DNA of 64,000 nt from Olsenella intestinalis (GCF_023276655.1 NZ_JALGRK010000001.1:1-64000); one strand, 5' to 3'. Positions 36,835 through 46,414 are shown, numbered from the stretch's first letter. Numbers and translations: made by a program. Notes: a model not told the origin generated them from the letters alone.

Positions 36835-36941
36835 TCAGCGGTTTTCAACCACCGTTTGCGACCGTTTTCACCACTTTCAGAACCTACTTTGCGACCGTTT
36901 TCGCCAGTTTCAACCCGTCGCCTGCGACCGTTTTCACCACG
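36822..36941. repeat. 33-bp tandem repeat array, four units
   Basis: Core TGCGACCGTTTTC begins at 36824, 36857, 36890 and 36923: exactly 33 bp apart. The second half of each unit is weaker (a TTTCA element followed by AACC). The array abuts the relic DUF4143 reading frame on one side and ends 9 bases from the stop codon of the glycerate kinase gene on the other. Unit length is 11 codons; one minus-strand frame would read repeated ENGR, but no gene covers it. Confidence 0.85.
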
Positions 36942-36949
36942 CGGCCCCG

Positions 36950-38092
36950 CTACGACAGCCCGCGCCCAAGCGCAAGCAGGGCAAACGTCCGCTCCGCCGC
37001 CAGCCGATAGTTCGCCTCGGCACGCTCCATGGCCTCGGCCACGTCGCACGCGTCGATCACGCTGGGCACGATCGCGTCGACGCCCACGTCCAGAAGCTCG
37101 GTGGCGTCCGCGTCCATCCCGCCGACCACGGCCACGCACGGCACGCCCGCGCGCCGGCAGCGAGCGGCGACCCCGCTCACGACCTTGCCGTGCGCCGACT
37201 GCGCGTCGGCATGCCCCTCGCCGGTCACGCACACGTCGCAGTCGGCCAAAAGCTCGTCGAATCCCACGAGGTCCAGCACCCGCTCGACCCCGCTCACCAT
37301 CTCCGCCGAGAGGAGCGCGCATGCCGCGGCAGCCAGCCCGCCGGCGGCGCCCATCCCCTCCCGCTGCGGCTCGAAGCCGCGCACCGCGGCCGCGAGCACG
37401 GCCGCGAAGCTCGTCATGCCCCGCTCGAGCTCCTCGACCACCGCAGGCGAGGCGCCCTTCTGCGGCGCGAACACCCGCGCGCAGCCACGCTCGCCCAGAA
37501 GCGGGTTGTCCACGTCGCACATCACGGAGAAGCTCGTCTCGCCCACGCGCGCGTCAAGCGCGGCCGCGTCGATCGCAGCCACGCGGCCAAGGTCGGCGCC
37601 CGTGCCGGCAAGCTCGCAGCCGCCCTCGTCCAGAAAGCGCACGCCCAGCGCACGCATGCAGCCCATGCCGCCGTCGTTGGTGGCCGAGCCGCCCACGGCC
37701 AGCGTGACGTCGCGCGCGCCGGCGTCGAGCGCCGCGCGGATCAGCTCGCCGGTGCCGTAGGTGCTCGTGCGCCGCGGGTCGCGCTCGCCCACGGGCAGAA
37801 GCGGAAGCCCCGACGCCGCGGCCATCTCGATCAGGGCGCGGCCGCCCGGCAGCAGCGCGAAGGCGGCGTCGGTCGCATCGCCAAGGGGGCCGCGCACCAC
37901 GGCATGCCGCAGCTCGCCGCCCGTGGCCGCCACCACAGCCTCGACCGTGCCCTCGCCGCCGTCGGCAACGGCAAGCTCGCACACCTCGCAGCCGGGGAAC
38001 CGCGCGAGCGCGGCCTCCCCCAGAAGCTCGGCGGCGCGCGCCGACGAGATCGAGCCCTTCAGCGAGTCAGACGCCATAAGAAAGCGCGGCAT
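36950..38092 (-). CDS. Glycerate kinase (GarK/GlxK family)
   Basis: 380 residues, the family's usual length. N-terminal FLMASDSLKGSISSARAAEL, then ADGGEGTVEAVV, GGSATNDGGMGCMRALG, and CVTGEGHADAQSAHGKVVSGVA are hallmark stretches. Phosphorylates D-glycerate (to 2-phosphoglycerate in this class). Cytoplasmic. Single gene; the stop codon lies 9 bases from the 33-bp array. No glyoxylate or galactarate genes nearby. Confidence 0.92.
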   Translation of the reverse strand: MPRFLMASDSLKGSISSARAAELLGEAALARFPGCEVCELAVADGGEGTVEAVVAATGGELRHAVVRGPLGDATDAAFALLPGGRALIEMAAASGLPLLPVGERDPRRTSTYGTGELIRAALDAGARDVTLAVGGSATNDGGMGCMRALGVRFLDEGGCELAGTGADLGRVAAIDAAALDARVGETSFSVMCDVDNPLLGERGCARVFAPQKGASPAVVEELERGMTSFAAVLAAAVRGFEPQREGMGAAGGLAAAACALLSAEMVSGVERVLDLVGFDELLADCDVCVTGEGHADAQSAHGKVVSGVAARCRRAGVPCVAVVGGMDADATELLDVGVDAIVPSVIDACDVAEAMERAEANYRLAAERTFALLALGRGLS

Positions 38093-38358
38093 GGCACTCG
38101 TCTCCCTTCCCCACGCACCGCCCCTCGTCGGGCGGCGCCGTCACACAGCAGCGTAGCAGGCCCTCGCGACGCAGGCGCCGCCGCCTCGACGGGAGGCTCG
38201 CGCGGGCATTGTTTCGCCTTTGTTGAGCACGCGCGCACGCACCCGCGCCTCACGTACAATCGCGCTCACCACTGCGCCGCCTGCGGCGCACCACCCGCTG
38301 CCCGCAACGCGCCGTCCACACCGCACCACCCGCACGCACCGCCAGAAGGAAGCCCGCA

Positions 38359-39594
38359 ATGTCGCTCTTCTCGTCCGCCCGCAACGCCGACGCGCTCGTA
38401 CAGCGCCTCACGCTCGCCAACCTCGCCGTCCAGTCCGGGCACCAGGCGGCCTACTTCGTCGGCATCATCGGCACGGCCACCTACCTCCTCGGCTCGGACG
38501 CCTTCGGCATCGCCGTCCTGCTCGCGGTCGTGAACCTCTCCTTCGTCATCGGGTCAGCGACGTCGGGCATCTTCATCGACCGCCTCGGGCCGAGGCGCGT
38601 GCTCGTCACCTTCGAGGTCGCCTACGCCGCCATCGCCGGAGCCGCCTGCCTGCTGCCCCTGGGATACCGCGTGCTCGTCGTGGCGTCCGGCGCGATGACC
38701 TTCATCGCGGGCTGCATCGCGACGACCATGACGTCGTTCCCGCCCTACCTCACGCGCGAGCGCGAGAGCCTCAAGAACGCCAACAGCCTCGTCGACACGG
38801 CCTTCTCCCTCGCGATCGTCTTCGGCCCGGCCGTCGGCGCCATGATCGCGTCCGTCCGCTCGCCGCAGGCCGTGCTCGCGTTCTCGTCCGCCTGCATGCT
38901 CGCCGCGGCCGCCACGTCGATCGGACTTCGCGAGCGCTTCGACAAGGGTGACGAGCCCGGCGCCGAGAAGAGCGCGCCCTGCGGGGCCCTCGCCGAGTTC
39001 ACCGAAGGCCTGCGTACCACGTTCGCAAGCGCCGACCTGCGCTTCCTCTTTCTCGTCGGCTTCTTCGGCTTCCTCGCGTACGGCGCCTTCGACGCGCTCG
39101 AGTCGCTCTTCTACCGCGACGTCCTGCGCGTGGGAGTCGAGTGGATGGGCTGGCTCTCGACCATCTCGGGCATCGGCTCGGTCGTGGGCTCGGCCGCGCT
39201 GCTGCGCATCCCCGCGAGCCGCGTCGACTTCCGCCTGGTCGCCACCTCACTCATGCTCGCGGGCGTGGGATCCATGGTCTACGTCGGCACCGACCTCCTT
39301 GCCGTCGCGGCCATCGGCCAGGCGCTCACGGGCTTCGGCTTCGGCCTGCTCATGCCCACGCAGCACATGCTGACCCAGGAGTGCTGCGAGCTCGGCCAGC
39401 TCGGCCGCGTCAACGGCGTGATGCGCGTGGGCCTCAACAGCTCGGGCATCCTGCCGCTCGCGATCTCGCCCTTCCTGGCGAACCTCTTCGGGGTCCAAGC
39501 CGTGCTCTTCTCGGCGTCCGCCCTCGTGGCCGTCATGGCCGCCCTCTTTATGCGCGGCGCCCGCACACACGACCACCCGAACGACGTCTCCTAG
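38359..39594 (+). CDS. MFS transporter
   Basis: 411 residues with about twelve hydrophobic spans. The cytoplasmic loop 2-3 motif is SGIFIDRLGPRRVL (GxxxDRxGxR), and a long charged loop (RFDKGDEPGAEKSAPCG) separates the two halves. Resembles multidrug or enterobactin-exporter-like MFS proteins; substrate unknown. AGAAGGAAGC precedes the ATG at 38359. Alone between divergently oriented glycerate kinase and yccF. Confidence 0.9.
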   Translation: MSLFSSARNADALVQRLTLANLAVQSGHQAAYFVGIIGTATYLLGSDAFGIAVLLAVVNLSFVIGSATSGIFIDRLGPRRVLVTFEVAYAAIAGAACLLPLGYRVLVVASGAMTFIAGCIATTMTSFPPYLTRERESLKNANSLVDTAFSLAIVFGPAVGAMIASVRSPQAVLAFSSACMLAAAATSIGLRERFDKGDEPGAEKSAPCGALAEFTEGLRTTFASADLRFLFLVGFFGFLAYGAFDALESLFYRDVLRVGVEWMGWLSTISGIGSVVGSAALLRIPASRVDFRLVATSLMLAGVGSMVYVGTDLLAVAAIGQALTGFGFGLLMPTQHMLTQECCELGQLGRVNGVMRVGLNSSGILPLAISPFLANLFGVQAVLFSASALVAVMAALFMRGARTHDHPNDVS

Positions 39595-39720
39595 CAACGC
39601 CTCGCGCGCGAGCCGTCAAAGATGGCGGCCAAGAAGAGCCGGAATTGTTGTCCGGTCGCGCTCCTATACTGAGGGCGACAGACGGGTCGCCGCACGGCGG
39701 CGCCCGAGAAGGAAGGCATC

Positions 39721-40080
39721 ATGCGCACGATCGCCAACATACTCTGGATCGTCTTCGGCGGGCTGATCGCGGCCTGCGCGTGGGTGATCATCGGTGGCAT
39801 CTTCTACCTCACCATCATCGGGATCCCGCTGGGCAGGCAGGCCATGAAGATGGCCTCGCTCACGCTCGCGCCCTTCGGGCGCACCGTGGTCTGGGGCGGC
39901 GGCATGCCAAGCCTGGTGGCCAACATCATCTGGCTCGCCTTCGCGGGCGTGCCCATGGCATTCGGCTACTGCATGGTCGGCGTGATGCTGTGCTGCACCA
40001 TCGTCGGGATCCCGGTCGCGCTCCAGGCGTTCAAGATGGCGAAGCTCTCCCTCATGCCCTTCGGCGCGCAGGTCATCTAA
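39721..40080 (+). CDS. yccF: YccF-family inner-membrane protein
   Basis: 119 residues made of two YccF repeats, each with IGIPLGRQAMKMASLTLAPFG or VGIPVALQAFKMAKLSLMPFG after a hydrophobic hairpin. Four membrane segments. Function unknown in all species. GAGAAGGAAGGC precedes the ATG. Confidence 0.92.
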   Translation: MRTIANILWIVFGGLIAACAWVIIGGIFYLTIIGIPLGRQAMKMASLTLAPFGRTVVWGGGMPSLVANIIWLAFAGVPMAFGYCMVGVMLCCTIVGIPVALQAFKMAKLSLMPFGAQVI

Positions 40081-40277
40081 CGGGTCGTCGCCCCCGCGAT
40101 ACAACCCCGTTCAAAATCGACCCGATCACGCCAGACAAGGGCCAGAAAATCACAACCAAATTTGGCCGATTAGCTGGGAATTCTCACAAAAACTCGTAAG
40201 GTCTCGCGCTATGCTCCACTCACGCTGGTCGACGGACCTACGTGCGGGGCGGCGCCTCTCGAAAGGAGGTGTTGCCT

Positions 40278-40406
40278 ATGGAGCTATTCTTCTTGGTCAT
40301 GGCGTTTCTGACGGCCCTGTTCGGGCTGCTGAAGGCCGCGATTGAGCTCTATGGCGCCTTGCGCGACCATGAGGGCTCGGAAGGAGGGCCAGGCCGACGC
40401 ACGTAG
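40278..40406 (+). CDS. 42-residue hydrophobic peptide, type I toxin/holin-like
   Basis: ATG at 40278 sits behind a near-perfect ribosome site (GAAAGGAGGTG, 40261-40271). The peptide is one membrane span (LFFLVMAFLTALFGLLKAAIELY) and a short polar tail (RDHEGSEGGPGRRT). This size and plan match small putative holin-like toxins of type I toxin-antitoxin loci. A 12-bp hairpin (40432-40461) follows. No homologous named family can be asserted. The rest of this 580-base gap holds no other gene. Confidence 0.6.
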   Translation: MELFFLVMAFLTALFGLLKAAIELYGALRDHEGSEGGPGRRT

Positions 40407-40431
40407 TGCTCGGCACCTAAGTCATGAGTAG

Positions 40432-40461
40432 GGTCCCGTGATGCTGGAACATCGCGGGACC
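40432..40461. terminator. Strong hairpin downstream of the 42-residue peptide gene
   Basis: GGTCCCGTGATG (40432-40443) pairs with CATCGCGGGACC (40450-40461) with one G-U, loop CTGGAA. Could end the peptide mRNA and/or a convergent antisense RNA. Confidence 0.65.
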
Positions 40462-40661
40462 TGAAGACCGGCGCCGCCTACCCACAACCGTAGGACGTCG
40501 CCAGCTACATCTTCGCACGCGTGACCGGGCGGGTCAACGGCGGACCGCCCGCCACCGACGAACGGACCCCTCGCCGCCCAAGCGACGTGCCGCGCCCCGC
40601 CGTTCGGTATGCTACTGAGCAACTACGCGCGACGCGCGCCGCCACGTCGAAGGGAGCACCC

Positions 40662-41318
40662 ATGAAGAGGCAGACCATCGTAGCCTGCGCCTCCGCACTC
40701 GTCCTCGCGGGAGCGCTCGGCGCCTGCAGCACCACGACCACCCAGACCACCTCGTCCGACGGCTCGACCGAGGTCAGCTTCTCCACCTCCTCGGGAACGG
40801 ACACCACGTCGGCGGGCACCTACGACAACGACTACTTCGGCTTCGGGATCGACATCCCCCAGGGCATGAGCTCCCTGAGCGAGAGCGAGCTCAAGGACTT
40901 CGCCTCCACGTCCGACCTCAAGACCGACGCGAACAAGCTCGCCGACGGAGAGCGCGCCATCGTCTGGCGCGCGGCCGACAGCACCCGCGCGATGCAGGTG
41001 CTCGTGGTCAAGGTGGCCGACGCCGAGGCCGTGCCCGTCGCCGACTACGCCAAGAGCCGCCGCGCCGCGCTCGAGGAGGCGGCCAAGGCCCGCGTCGACA
41101 AGGGCGAGCTCGACAGCTACGAGGTGAAGGACGTCCAGCTCACCATCAACAACCAGCAGGTGCCGGCCGACCTCTTCATCACGCACAAGGGCAGCGACAC
41201 CACCTGCGAGCTGACCGCCTACTTCCAGAAGGGCTCCGACTACGCCGAGGTCGTCTCCCTCGCCAACACCGAGGGCGAGGCCACGGCGCTGAGCCAGTGC
41301 ATCAGGCTCGCCAAGTAG
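40662..41318 (+). CDS. Secreted lipoprotein of unknown function
   Basis: 218 residues. Lipoprotein signal MKRQTIVACASALVLAGALGAC with lipobox LGAC, then a Ser/Thr-rich linker (residues 23-50) and a mixed alpha/beta domain (NDYFGFGIDIPQGM ... CELTAYFQKGSDYAEVVSLA) like the PsbP-type or stress-related small lipoprotein domains; no firm family. Membrane-tethered outside the cell. GAAGGGAGCACC precedes the ATG. Terminator hairpin follows. Confidence 0.85.
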   Translation: MKRQTIVACASALVLAGALGACSTTTTQTTSSDGSTEVSFSTSSGTDTTSAGTYDNDYFGFGIDIPQGMSSLSESELKDFASTSDLKTDANKLADGERAIVWRAADSTRAMQVLVVKVADAEAVPVADYAKSRRAALEEAAKARVDKGELDSYEVKDVQLTINNQQVPADLFITHKGSDTTCELTAYFQKGSDYAEVVSLANTEGEATALSQCIRLAK

Positions 41319-41403
41319 CACCCACAGGGAGCGACGGCCGGCGCACCCACGCACGCGCGCATACGCACGCGACCGGACGCACGCGACAGAACCCAAACGC
41401 ACG

Positions 41404-41435
41404 TCGGGGCCCCGCGCATACGCGTGGGGCCCCGA
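41404..41435 (+). terminator. Terminator after the lipoprotein gene
   Basis: TCGGGGCCCCGCG (41404-41416) pairs with CGCGTGGGGCCCCGA (41421-41435) with one bulged T; TCTTGTG follows. Confidence 0.75.
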
Positions 41436-41594
41436 TCTTGTGCGCCGCGCTGACAGGACGCGGCTGGCATAGGGGATGGCGGCGCCACCCGACGGGAGGG
41501 ATGGGCGGCGCCGCCGGAAGTGGAGGCCGGCTAGGGTGTTCGAAGGGGTTGGATCGGCTCGCTCTGGCCGGCAGGGGAAGTCATGGTGCGGGCG

Positions 41595-43895
41595 CTAGCC
41601 GCGCTCGTCGGGCGTGAGGTGCCAGATGTCGCGGTTGTACTCGGCGATGGTGCGGTCGGACGAGAAGAACCCGGCCCTTGCGATGTTGGCGAGGCACTTG
41701 GCCTGCCAGGTGCGCTCGTCCTCGAAGTCCTCGAGCATGCGGCTCTTCTCGGCGAGGTAGGCGTCGAAGTCCGGGAACGTCATGAACCAGTCCTTGTGCA
41801 GCAGCTCGTGCGCGAGGCGCTCGAGGCTGTGGCCGTCGCCGGCGGCGAGCATCTCGGGCGAGAGCAGGAAGTCGACGGCGCGCTTGATGCGGGGGTCGGA
41901 CTCGTAGTAGGACATCGGGTCGTAGTCGCCGCGGCGGTAGCGGGCGATGACCTCGTCGGAGCTCTCGCCGAAGGTGTAGATGTTGCCCGCGCCCACGAGG
42001 TTCGCGATCTCGACGTTGGCGCCGTCCATGGTGCCGAGCGTGAGCGCGCCGTTAAGCATGAACTTCATGTTGCCCGTGCCCGAGGCCTCCTTCGACGCGA
42101 GCGAGATCTGCTCGGAGATGTCGGCCGCGGGGATGAGGCGCTCGGCGGCGCTCACGTTGTAGTTCTCGACCATGGTGACCTGCAGCCACTCGCTGGCCAC
42201 GGGGTCCGCGGCCACGACCTGGCCCAGGCACAGGATCGCGTGGATCACGTCCTTGGCGATGGTGTAGGCGGGCGCGGCCTTGGCGCCGAAGATCACGCTG
42301 ACCTTGCGCTTCGGCAGGCGGCCGGCCCTGACGTCGAGGTAGGCGTTGATGGCCCACAGCAGGTTCAGCTGCTGGCGCTTGTACTCGTGCAGGCGCTTGG
42401 ACTGCACGTCGAAGACGGAGTCGGGGTCGAGCACGGTGCCCTGGTGCGCCTCGAGCCACGCGCAGAAGCGCTCCTTGTTGTGGCGCTTGACGCGGGCGAG
42501 CTCGCCGAGAAGAGCCTCGTCCTCTGCCGCGAGCAGCCCCTCGAGCGCGGCCGCGTCGTGTCTCCAGCCGTCGCCAATGGCGCCGTCGATCAGGCTCGCG
42601 AGCTCCGGGTTGCAGGCGATGCACCAGCGGCGGAAGGTGATGCCGTTGGTCTTGTTGTTGAAGCGCTCGGGATAGAGCCGGTGGAAGGGCGCGAGCTCCA
42701 CGTCCTTCAGGATCTGGGTGTGCAGGGCCGCCACGCCGTTGGTGGAGTGCGAGAAGTGGATGTCCATGTTGGCCATGTGCACGAGGCCCTCGTCGTCGAT
42801 CACCTGCACGAAGGGATCGTCGCAGGCGGCGCGCACGCGGGCGTCAAGCCTCTCGATCACGGGCACGATCTGGGGCGCGACCTGCTCGAGGTAGGCCTTC
42901 GGCCAGCACTCGAGGGCCTCCGCCAGGATCGTGTGGTTGGTGTAGGCGCACACGGCGCGCACCTGCGAGACGGCCTCGTCGAAGGTCAGGCCCTTCTCGC
43001 AGAGCAGGCGCACCAGCTCGGGGATGATCATCGAGGGGTGCGTGTCGTTGATCTGCACGGCGGCGTAGTCGGCCAGGTCGCGCAGGTTGGAGCCGCGCTC
43101 CTCGCACTCGGCCAGGATCAGCTGCGCGGCGTTGGAGCACATGAAGTACTCCTGGTAGACGCGAAGCAGGCGGCCCTGGTCGTCGGAGTCGTCCGGGTAG
43201 AGGAAGAGCGTGAGGCCGCGCTCGACCTGCCCCTTGTCGAAGGAGATGCCGTCCTTGATGATGCGCTCGTCCACGCTGTCGACGTCGAAGAGCCGCAGGC
43301 GCGCGCACTTGCTGCCGTAGCCGGTCACGTCGATGTCGTAGAGGGTGCTCGTGACGTCGAAGCCGCCGAAGCGCACGGTCTGGTGCAGTGCGGCGCGTCG
43401 CATCCAGCCCTCCTGCCCCCAGCGAAGCCACGCGTCGGGCGTCTCGCGCTGCTTGTTGCCGGCGAAGCTCTGGCGGAACAGGCCGCAGTGGTAGGCCAGG
43501 CCGATGCCGTCGGCCGGCAGGCCCAGCGTCGCGCACGAGTCGAGGAAGCACGCGGCGAGGCGCCCCAGGCCACCGTTGCCCAGCGAAGGCTCGCACTCGA
43601 TCTCCTCGATCTCGGCGAGGCTCTTGCCCGCGGCCGCGAGCTCGGCGCTCACCTGGTCAAAGAGCCCCAGGTTGATGAGGTTGTTGCTCAGGAGCTTGCC
43701 GATGAGGAACTCGGCGGAGACGTAGTACAGCCGCTTCTTTCCCTCGTTGGTGCCGCGCGTCTCGGCGGCGTCGCGCACGAGGGAGAGCAGCGCGTTGAAG
43801 ATCTCGAGGTTCGTGCACTCCGCGAGCGGCTTGCCCGCGATGCGCGCGATGTCGGCGCCGGTCGCGCCCTGGCACGTGTTAGCTGCCACAGCCAT
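41595..43895 (-). CDS. glgP: Glycogen/maltodextrin phosphorylase
   Basis: 766 residues, GT35 family. Releases glucose-1-phosphate from alpha-1,4-glucans. Key stretches: CEPSLGNGGLGRLAACFLDS, RRWCIACNPELA, VQSKRLHEYKRQQLN, and the PLP lysine in EASGTGNMKFMLNGALTLGT. The second in-frame ATG (43895) is preferred because GAAGGG lies 7 bases before it; the first (43901) overlaps that site. First member (leftward) of the alpha-glucan cluster, divergent from the AraC gene. Confidence 0.94.
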   Translation of the reverse strand: MAVAANTCQGATGADIARIAGKPLAECTNLEIFNALLSLVRDAAETRGTNEGKKRLYYVSAEFLIGKLLSNNLINLGLFDQVSAELAAAGKSLAEIEEIECEPSLGNGGLGRLAACFLDSCATLGLPADGIGLAYHCGLFRQSFAGNKQRETPDAWLRWGQEGWMRRAALHQTVRFGGFDVTSTLYDIDVTGYGSKCARLRLFDVDSVDERIIKDGISFDKGQVERGLTLFLYPDDSDDQGRLLRVYQEYFMCSNAAQLILAECEERGSNLRDLADYAAVQINDTHPSMIIPELVRLLCEKGLTFDEAVSQVRAVCAYTNHTILAEALECWPKAYLEQVAPQIVPVIERLDARVRAACDDPFVQVIDDEGLVHMANMDIHFSHSTNGVAALHTQILKDVELAPFHRLYPERFNNKTNGITFRRWCIACNPELASLIDGAIGDGWRHDAAALEGLLAAEDEALLGELARVKRHNKERFCAWLEAHQGTVLDPDSVFDVQSKRLHEYKRQQLNLLWAINAYLDVRAGRLPKRKVSVIFGAKAAPAYTIAKDVIHAILCLGQVVAADPVASEWLQVTMVENYNVSAAERLIPAADISEQISLASKEASGTGNMKFMLNGALTLGTMDGANVEIANLVGAGNIYTFGESSDEVIARYRRGDYDPMSYYESDPRIKRAVDFLLSPEMLAAGDGHSLERLAHELLHKDWFMTFPDFDAYLAEKSRMLEDFEDERTWQAKCLANIARAGFFSSDRTIAEYNRDIWHLTPDERG

Positions 43896-44093
43896 CGTCA
43901 TTCCCTTCGGTCGGTCTGCGGTTCGTCTGACTGAGTGGCACTATAGTTGCGCGCAACCCCCAAAATCATGCCCCATACCCGCAAGGAATTGCACTAAGCT
44001 AGCATCTGCCAGCTCACGACCAACGCCGCCGAGAAGAGCGTGCCGCCTCGCCCCGCGGCCGGGCGCCGCTCACGGCGAGAAAGGCTACCGCCC

Positions 44094-45071
44094 ATGGACC
44101 GCCCCGAGACGAAGACCGCCGCCGCGCCCGTCGCCGCGCCGGGCGCGCCTGCCCCCGCCGGCGACTACGAGCGCTACCGCGAGCGCAAGCTCCACGAGCG
44201 CCCCGGCTTCGCCTACGTCACCTACCCCTGCACGATCCCGCTTGACTTCGACCGCGTGCCCGAGCATTGGCACGACCAGATGGAGGTCATCTACGTCAAG
44301 GGCGGCCGCGGCGTCGTGTCCCTCGACTTCGAGCGCTACGAGGTCACGGCGAACACGATCGTCGTGGTGCGGCCCGGCCGCGTCCACGCGATCGAGGGCC
44401 TGCGCGGCGAGCGCATGGAGTACGAGAACATCATCTTCTCGCTCGAGGCGTTCGACTCGCGCATGCCCGACGACTGGTGCCGCGACAACGTCCTCACGCC
44501 CCTGCGCGAGGGCACGCTCTCCTTCGACTGCGTGCTCGAGCCCGGAAGCGCCCTGCACGACGAGGCAGCCCGCGCCCTCGACGCCGCGGACGCCGCCTCG
44601 GCCGAGCGCGGGCCCGGCTACACGCTTGCAATCAAGGGCAGCATCTACCTCTTCTTCCGGGCGCTCTACGCCCATGCGACGCGCACTCAGGCACCCACCC
44701 CCAACGCCGTAGCCGAGAGGCTCAAGCCGGTGCTGCGCGAGGTGAAGACCCATTTCGACAAGCCCATCAGCGTAGAGGAGGCCGCGGGCCTCGCGGGCTA
44801 CAGCGCAGCCCACTTCATGCGCGTGTTCAAGCGCGAGACCGGCCAGACCTTCGTGAGCTACCTGCGCTCCTTCCGCCTCTCCGAGGCGGAGGCGATGCTT
44901 CGCCGCACGTCGGAGCCCGTCTCGCGCGTGGCCGCCAACTGCGGCTTCGACAACGTCCCCTACTTCACGCGCAGCTTCAAGGCGGCCTACGGCCTCTCGC
45001 CGGCAAGCTACCGCAGGACCTGGTCCGAGCGCCCAGGCGCCCCCGCCGACCAAAGCCAGAGCCATACGTAA
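44094..45071 (+). CDS. AraC-family regulator with N-terminal cupin
   Basis: 325 residues. N-terminal sensory cupin (HWHDQMEVIYVKGGRGVVSL, RPGRVHAIEG) and C-terminal double HTH (ISVEEAAGLAGYSAAHFMRVFKRETGQTF ... VSRVAANCGFDNVPYFTRSFKAAYGLSPASYRR). Likely binds a sugar and regulates glgP and/or the GH13 gene, both adjacent and oppositely oriented. GGCGAGAAAGG precedes the ATG. An intergenic copy of the GCCGAGAAGAGC motif lies at 44028. Confidence 0.92.
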   Translation: MDRPETKTAAAPVAAPGAPAPAGDYERYRERKLHERPGFAYVTYPCTIPLDFDRVPEHWHDQMEVIYVKGGRGVVSLDFERYEVTANTIVVVRPGRVHAIEGLRGERMEYENIIFSLEAFDSRMPDDWCRDNVLTPLREGTLSFDCVLEPGSALHDEAARALDAADAASAERGPGYTLAIKGSIYLFFRALYAHATRTQAPTPNAVAERLKPVLREVKTHFDKPISVEEAAGLAGYSAAHFMRVFKRETGQTFVSYLRSFRLSEAEAMLRRTSEPVSRVAANCGFDNVPYFTRSFKAAYGLSPASYRRTWSERPGAPADQSQSHT

Positions 45072-45130
45072 GGACCCCGCGACGCGCCAGCGCCACGGGG
45101 CCAAAAGCCAATCTATCGACGCGCCTGCGC

Positions 45131-46414
45131 CTACGCCTTGAGCACCAGGGGCGCCCCCTCGGTGCGCACGCGGCCGCCGGACACGACGACCTCGCCGCCG
45201 CCCACAAGCTCCGCGTACGTCCCGTCCGGCAGGTCCACGCCGACCTCGCCGGCCTCGCCCGCAAGCGACAGCACGCCCACCACGGACGGGTGCTCCCCGC
45301 CCACGCGTCCGCGGCTCACCACGGCGATGTCGCCCTCGCACGAGAGCGCCTGCACGTCGAGACCGCCCAGCTGCTCGTGCTTGATCTTCGCGAGCCGCGC
45401 GAGCAGGCCCGACAGGTCCTCCCCCGCCGACCAGTCGATCGTGTCGCGGTCGAACAGGCTCGGCTGGTGCGTGAGGCAGCGCTCCTCGCCCGCGTACAAA
45501 AGGGTCGCGCCGCGCAGCATGAACACGAGCGCGGTCAGGTTCTCGAGCGAGTGGCCGTCCAAGACCGACGCGATGCGCGGCAGGTCATGGTTCTCGAGGA
45601 AGCGCATCTTGCACGTGCTCGCGGGGTACGCGGACTCCTGGTAGTCAAGCAGGTCCAGCAGGTGCCCGAGGCTCGCCCTGCCGGCAAGGTAGTCGGCGAA
45701 GGTCTCCTGTACGTCGTAGTCGTACTCCGCGTCAAACGCCGAGAAGAGCTCGCCGTCCCGCGCGCAGTACATCCCGCGGGCGCGGCTCGCCCTCGCGAAC
45801 GACCGGTGCACGGTCTCGGCGAGCCACACGAAGCCGGGGTGCACGCGCTCGACCTCGGCCCGCGCGCGCTGCCAGAACTCGACGGGCACGAACGACGCCA
45901 CGTCGCAGCGAAAGCCGTCCACGACCTTCGCCCACTGGCAGAGCGTCTCGATCTGGTAGTCCCAGAGGCCCTCGACCCCGTAGTCCAGGTCGACGATGTC
46001 GGTCCAGTCCCCCACGCGGTTGCCCACGGTCCCCTCGGGCGTGCGCCAGAAGAACTCGGGATGCTGCTCGAGCAGGACCGAGTCCGGGCTCGTGTGGTTG
46101 TAGACCACGTCGATCATGCAGCGCATGCCCGCCGCGTGGATCGCATCGACCAGGTGCCCCAGGCTCGCGCGGTCGCCGTACTCGGGGTTCACGGCGCGGT
46201 AGTCGCGAATCGCGTAGGGGCAGCCAAGGCTCCCCTTGCGATTCCGCTCGCCAATGGGGTGGATCGGCATGAGCCAGACCCAGTCGACGCCGAGCGAGCG
46301 GATGCGCGCAAGGTCGGCCTCGAGCGCCGCGAAGGTCCCCTCCTCGGTGTGATTTCGCACGAAGACGGAGTAGATCACCTGGTTCTGGGCAGGGTTTGTG
46401 CAGGTAGACGGCAT
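45131..46414 (-). CDS. GH13 alpha-glucan hydrolase/transferase
   Basis: 427 residues, no signal peptide, so it acts on imported oligosaccharides. Catalytic core visible: region I DVVYNHTS (102-109), nucleophile Asp171 in GFRCDVAS, acid Glu200 in WLAETVH, and region IV LENHD (273-277). Short for a GH13 enzyme, with a small C-terminal beta domain (VDLPDGTYAELVGGG). Exact specificity (amylase, glucosidase or phosphorylase) is not readable. AGAGGAAGAAC precedes the ATG. Divergent from lacI with LacI-type operators between. Confidence 0.9.
   Translation of the reverse strand: MPSTCTNPAQNQVIYSVFVRNHTEEGTFAALEADLARIRSLGVDWVWLMPIHPIGERNRKGSLGCPYAIRDYRAVNPEYGDRASLGHLVDAIHAAGMRCMIDVVYNHTSPDSVLLEQHPEFFWRTPEGTVGNRVGDWTDIVDLDYGVEGLWDYQIETLCQWAKVVDGFRCDVASFVPVEFWQRARAEVERVHPGFVWLAETVHRSFARASRARGMYCARDGELFSAFDAEYDYDVQETFADYLAGRASLGHLLDLLDYQESAYPASTCKMRFLENHDLPRIASVLDGHSLENLTALVFMLRGATLLYAGEERCLTHQPSLFDRDTIDWSAGEDLSGLLARLAKIKHEQLGGLDVQALSCEGDIAVVSRGRVGGEHPSVVGVLSLAGEAGEVGVDLPDGTYAELVGGGEVVVSGGRVRTEGAPLVLKA

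Noticed and set aside
36822-36941. CRISPR array
   Set aside because: Only about 14 bases per 33-bp unit are conserved, there are no spacers of constant length with a full-length repeat, and no cas gene is nearby.
44028-44039. GCCGAGAAGAGC as an AraC operator
   Set aside because: The same 12-mer occurs within many unrelated genes and gaps, so a gene-specific operator role is unlikely.
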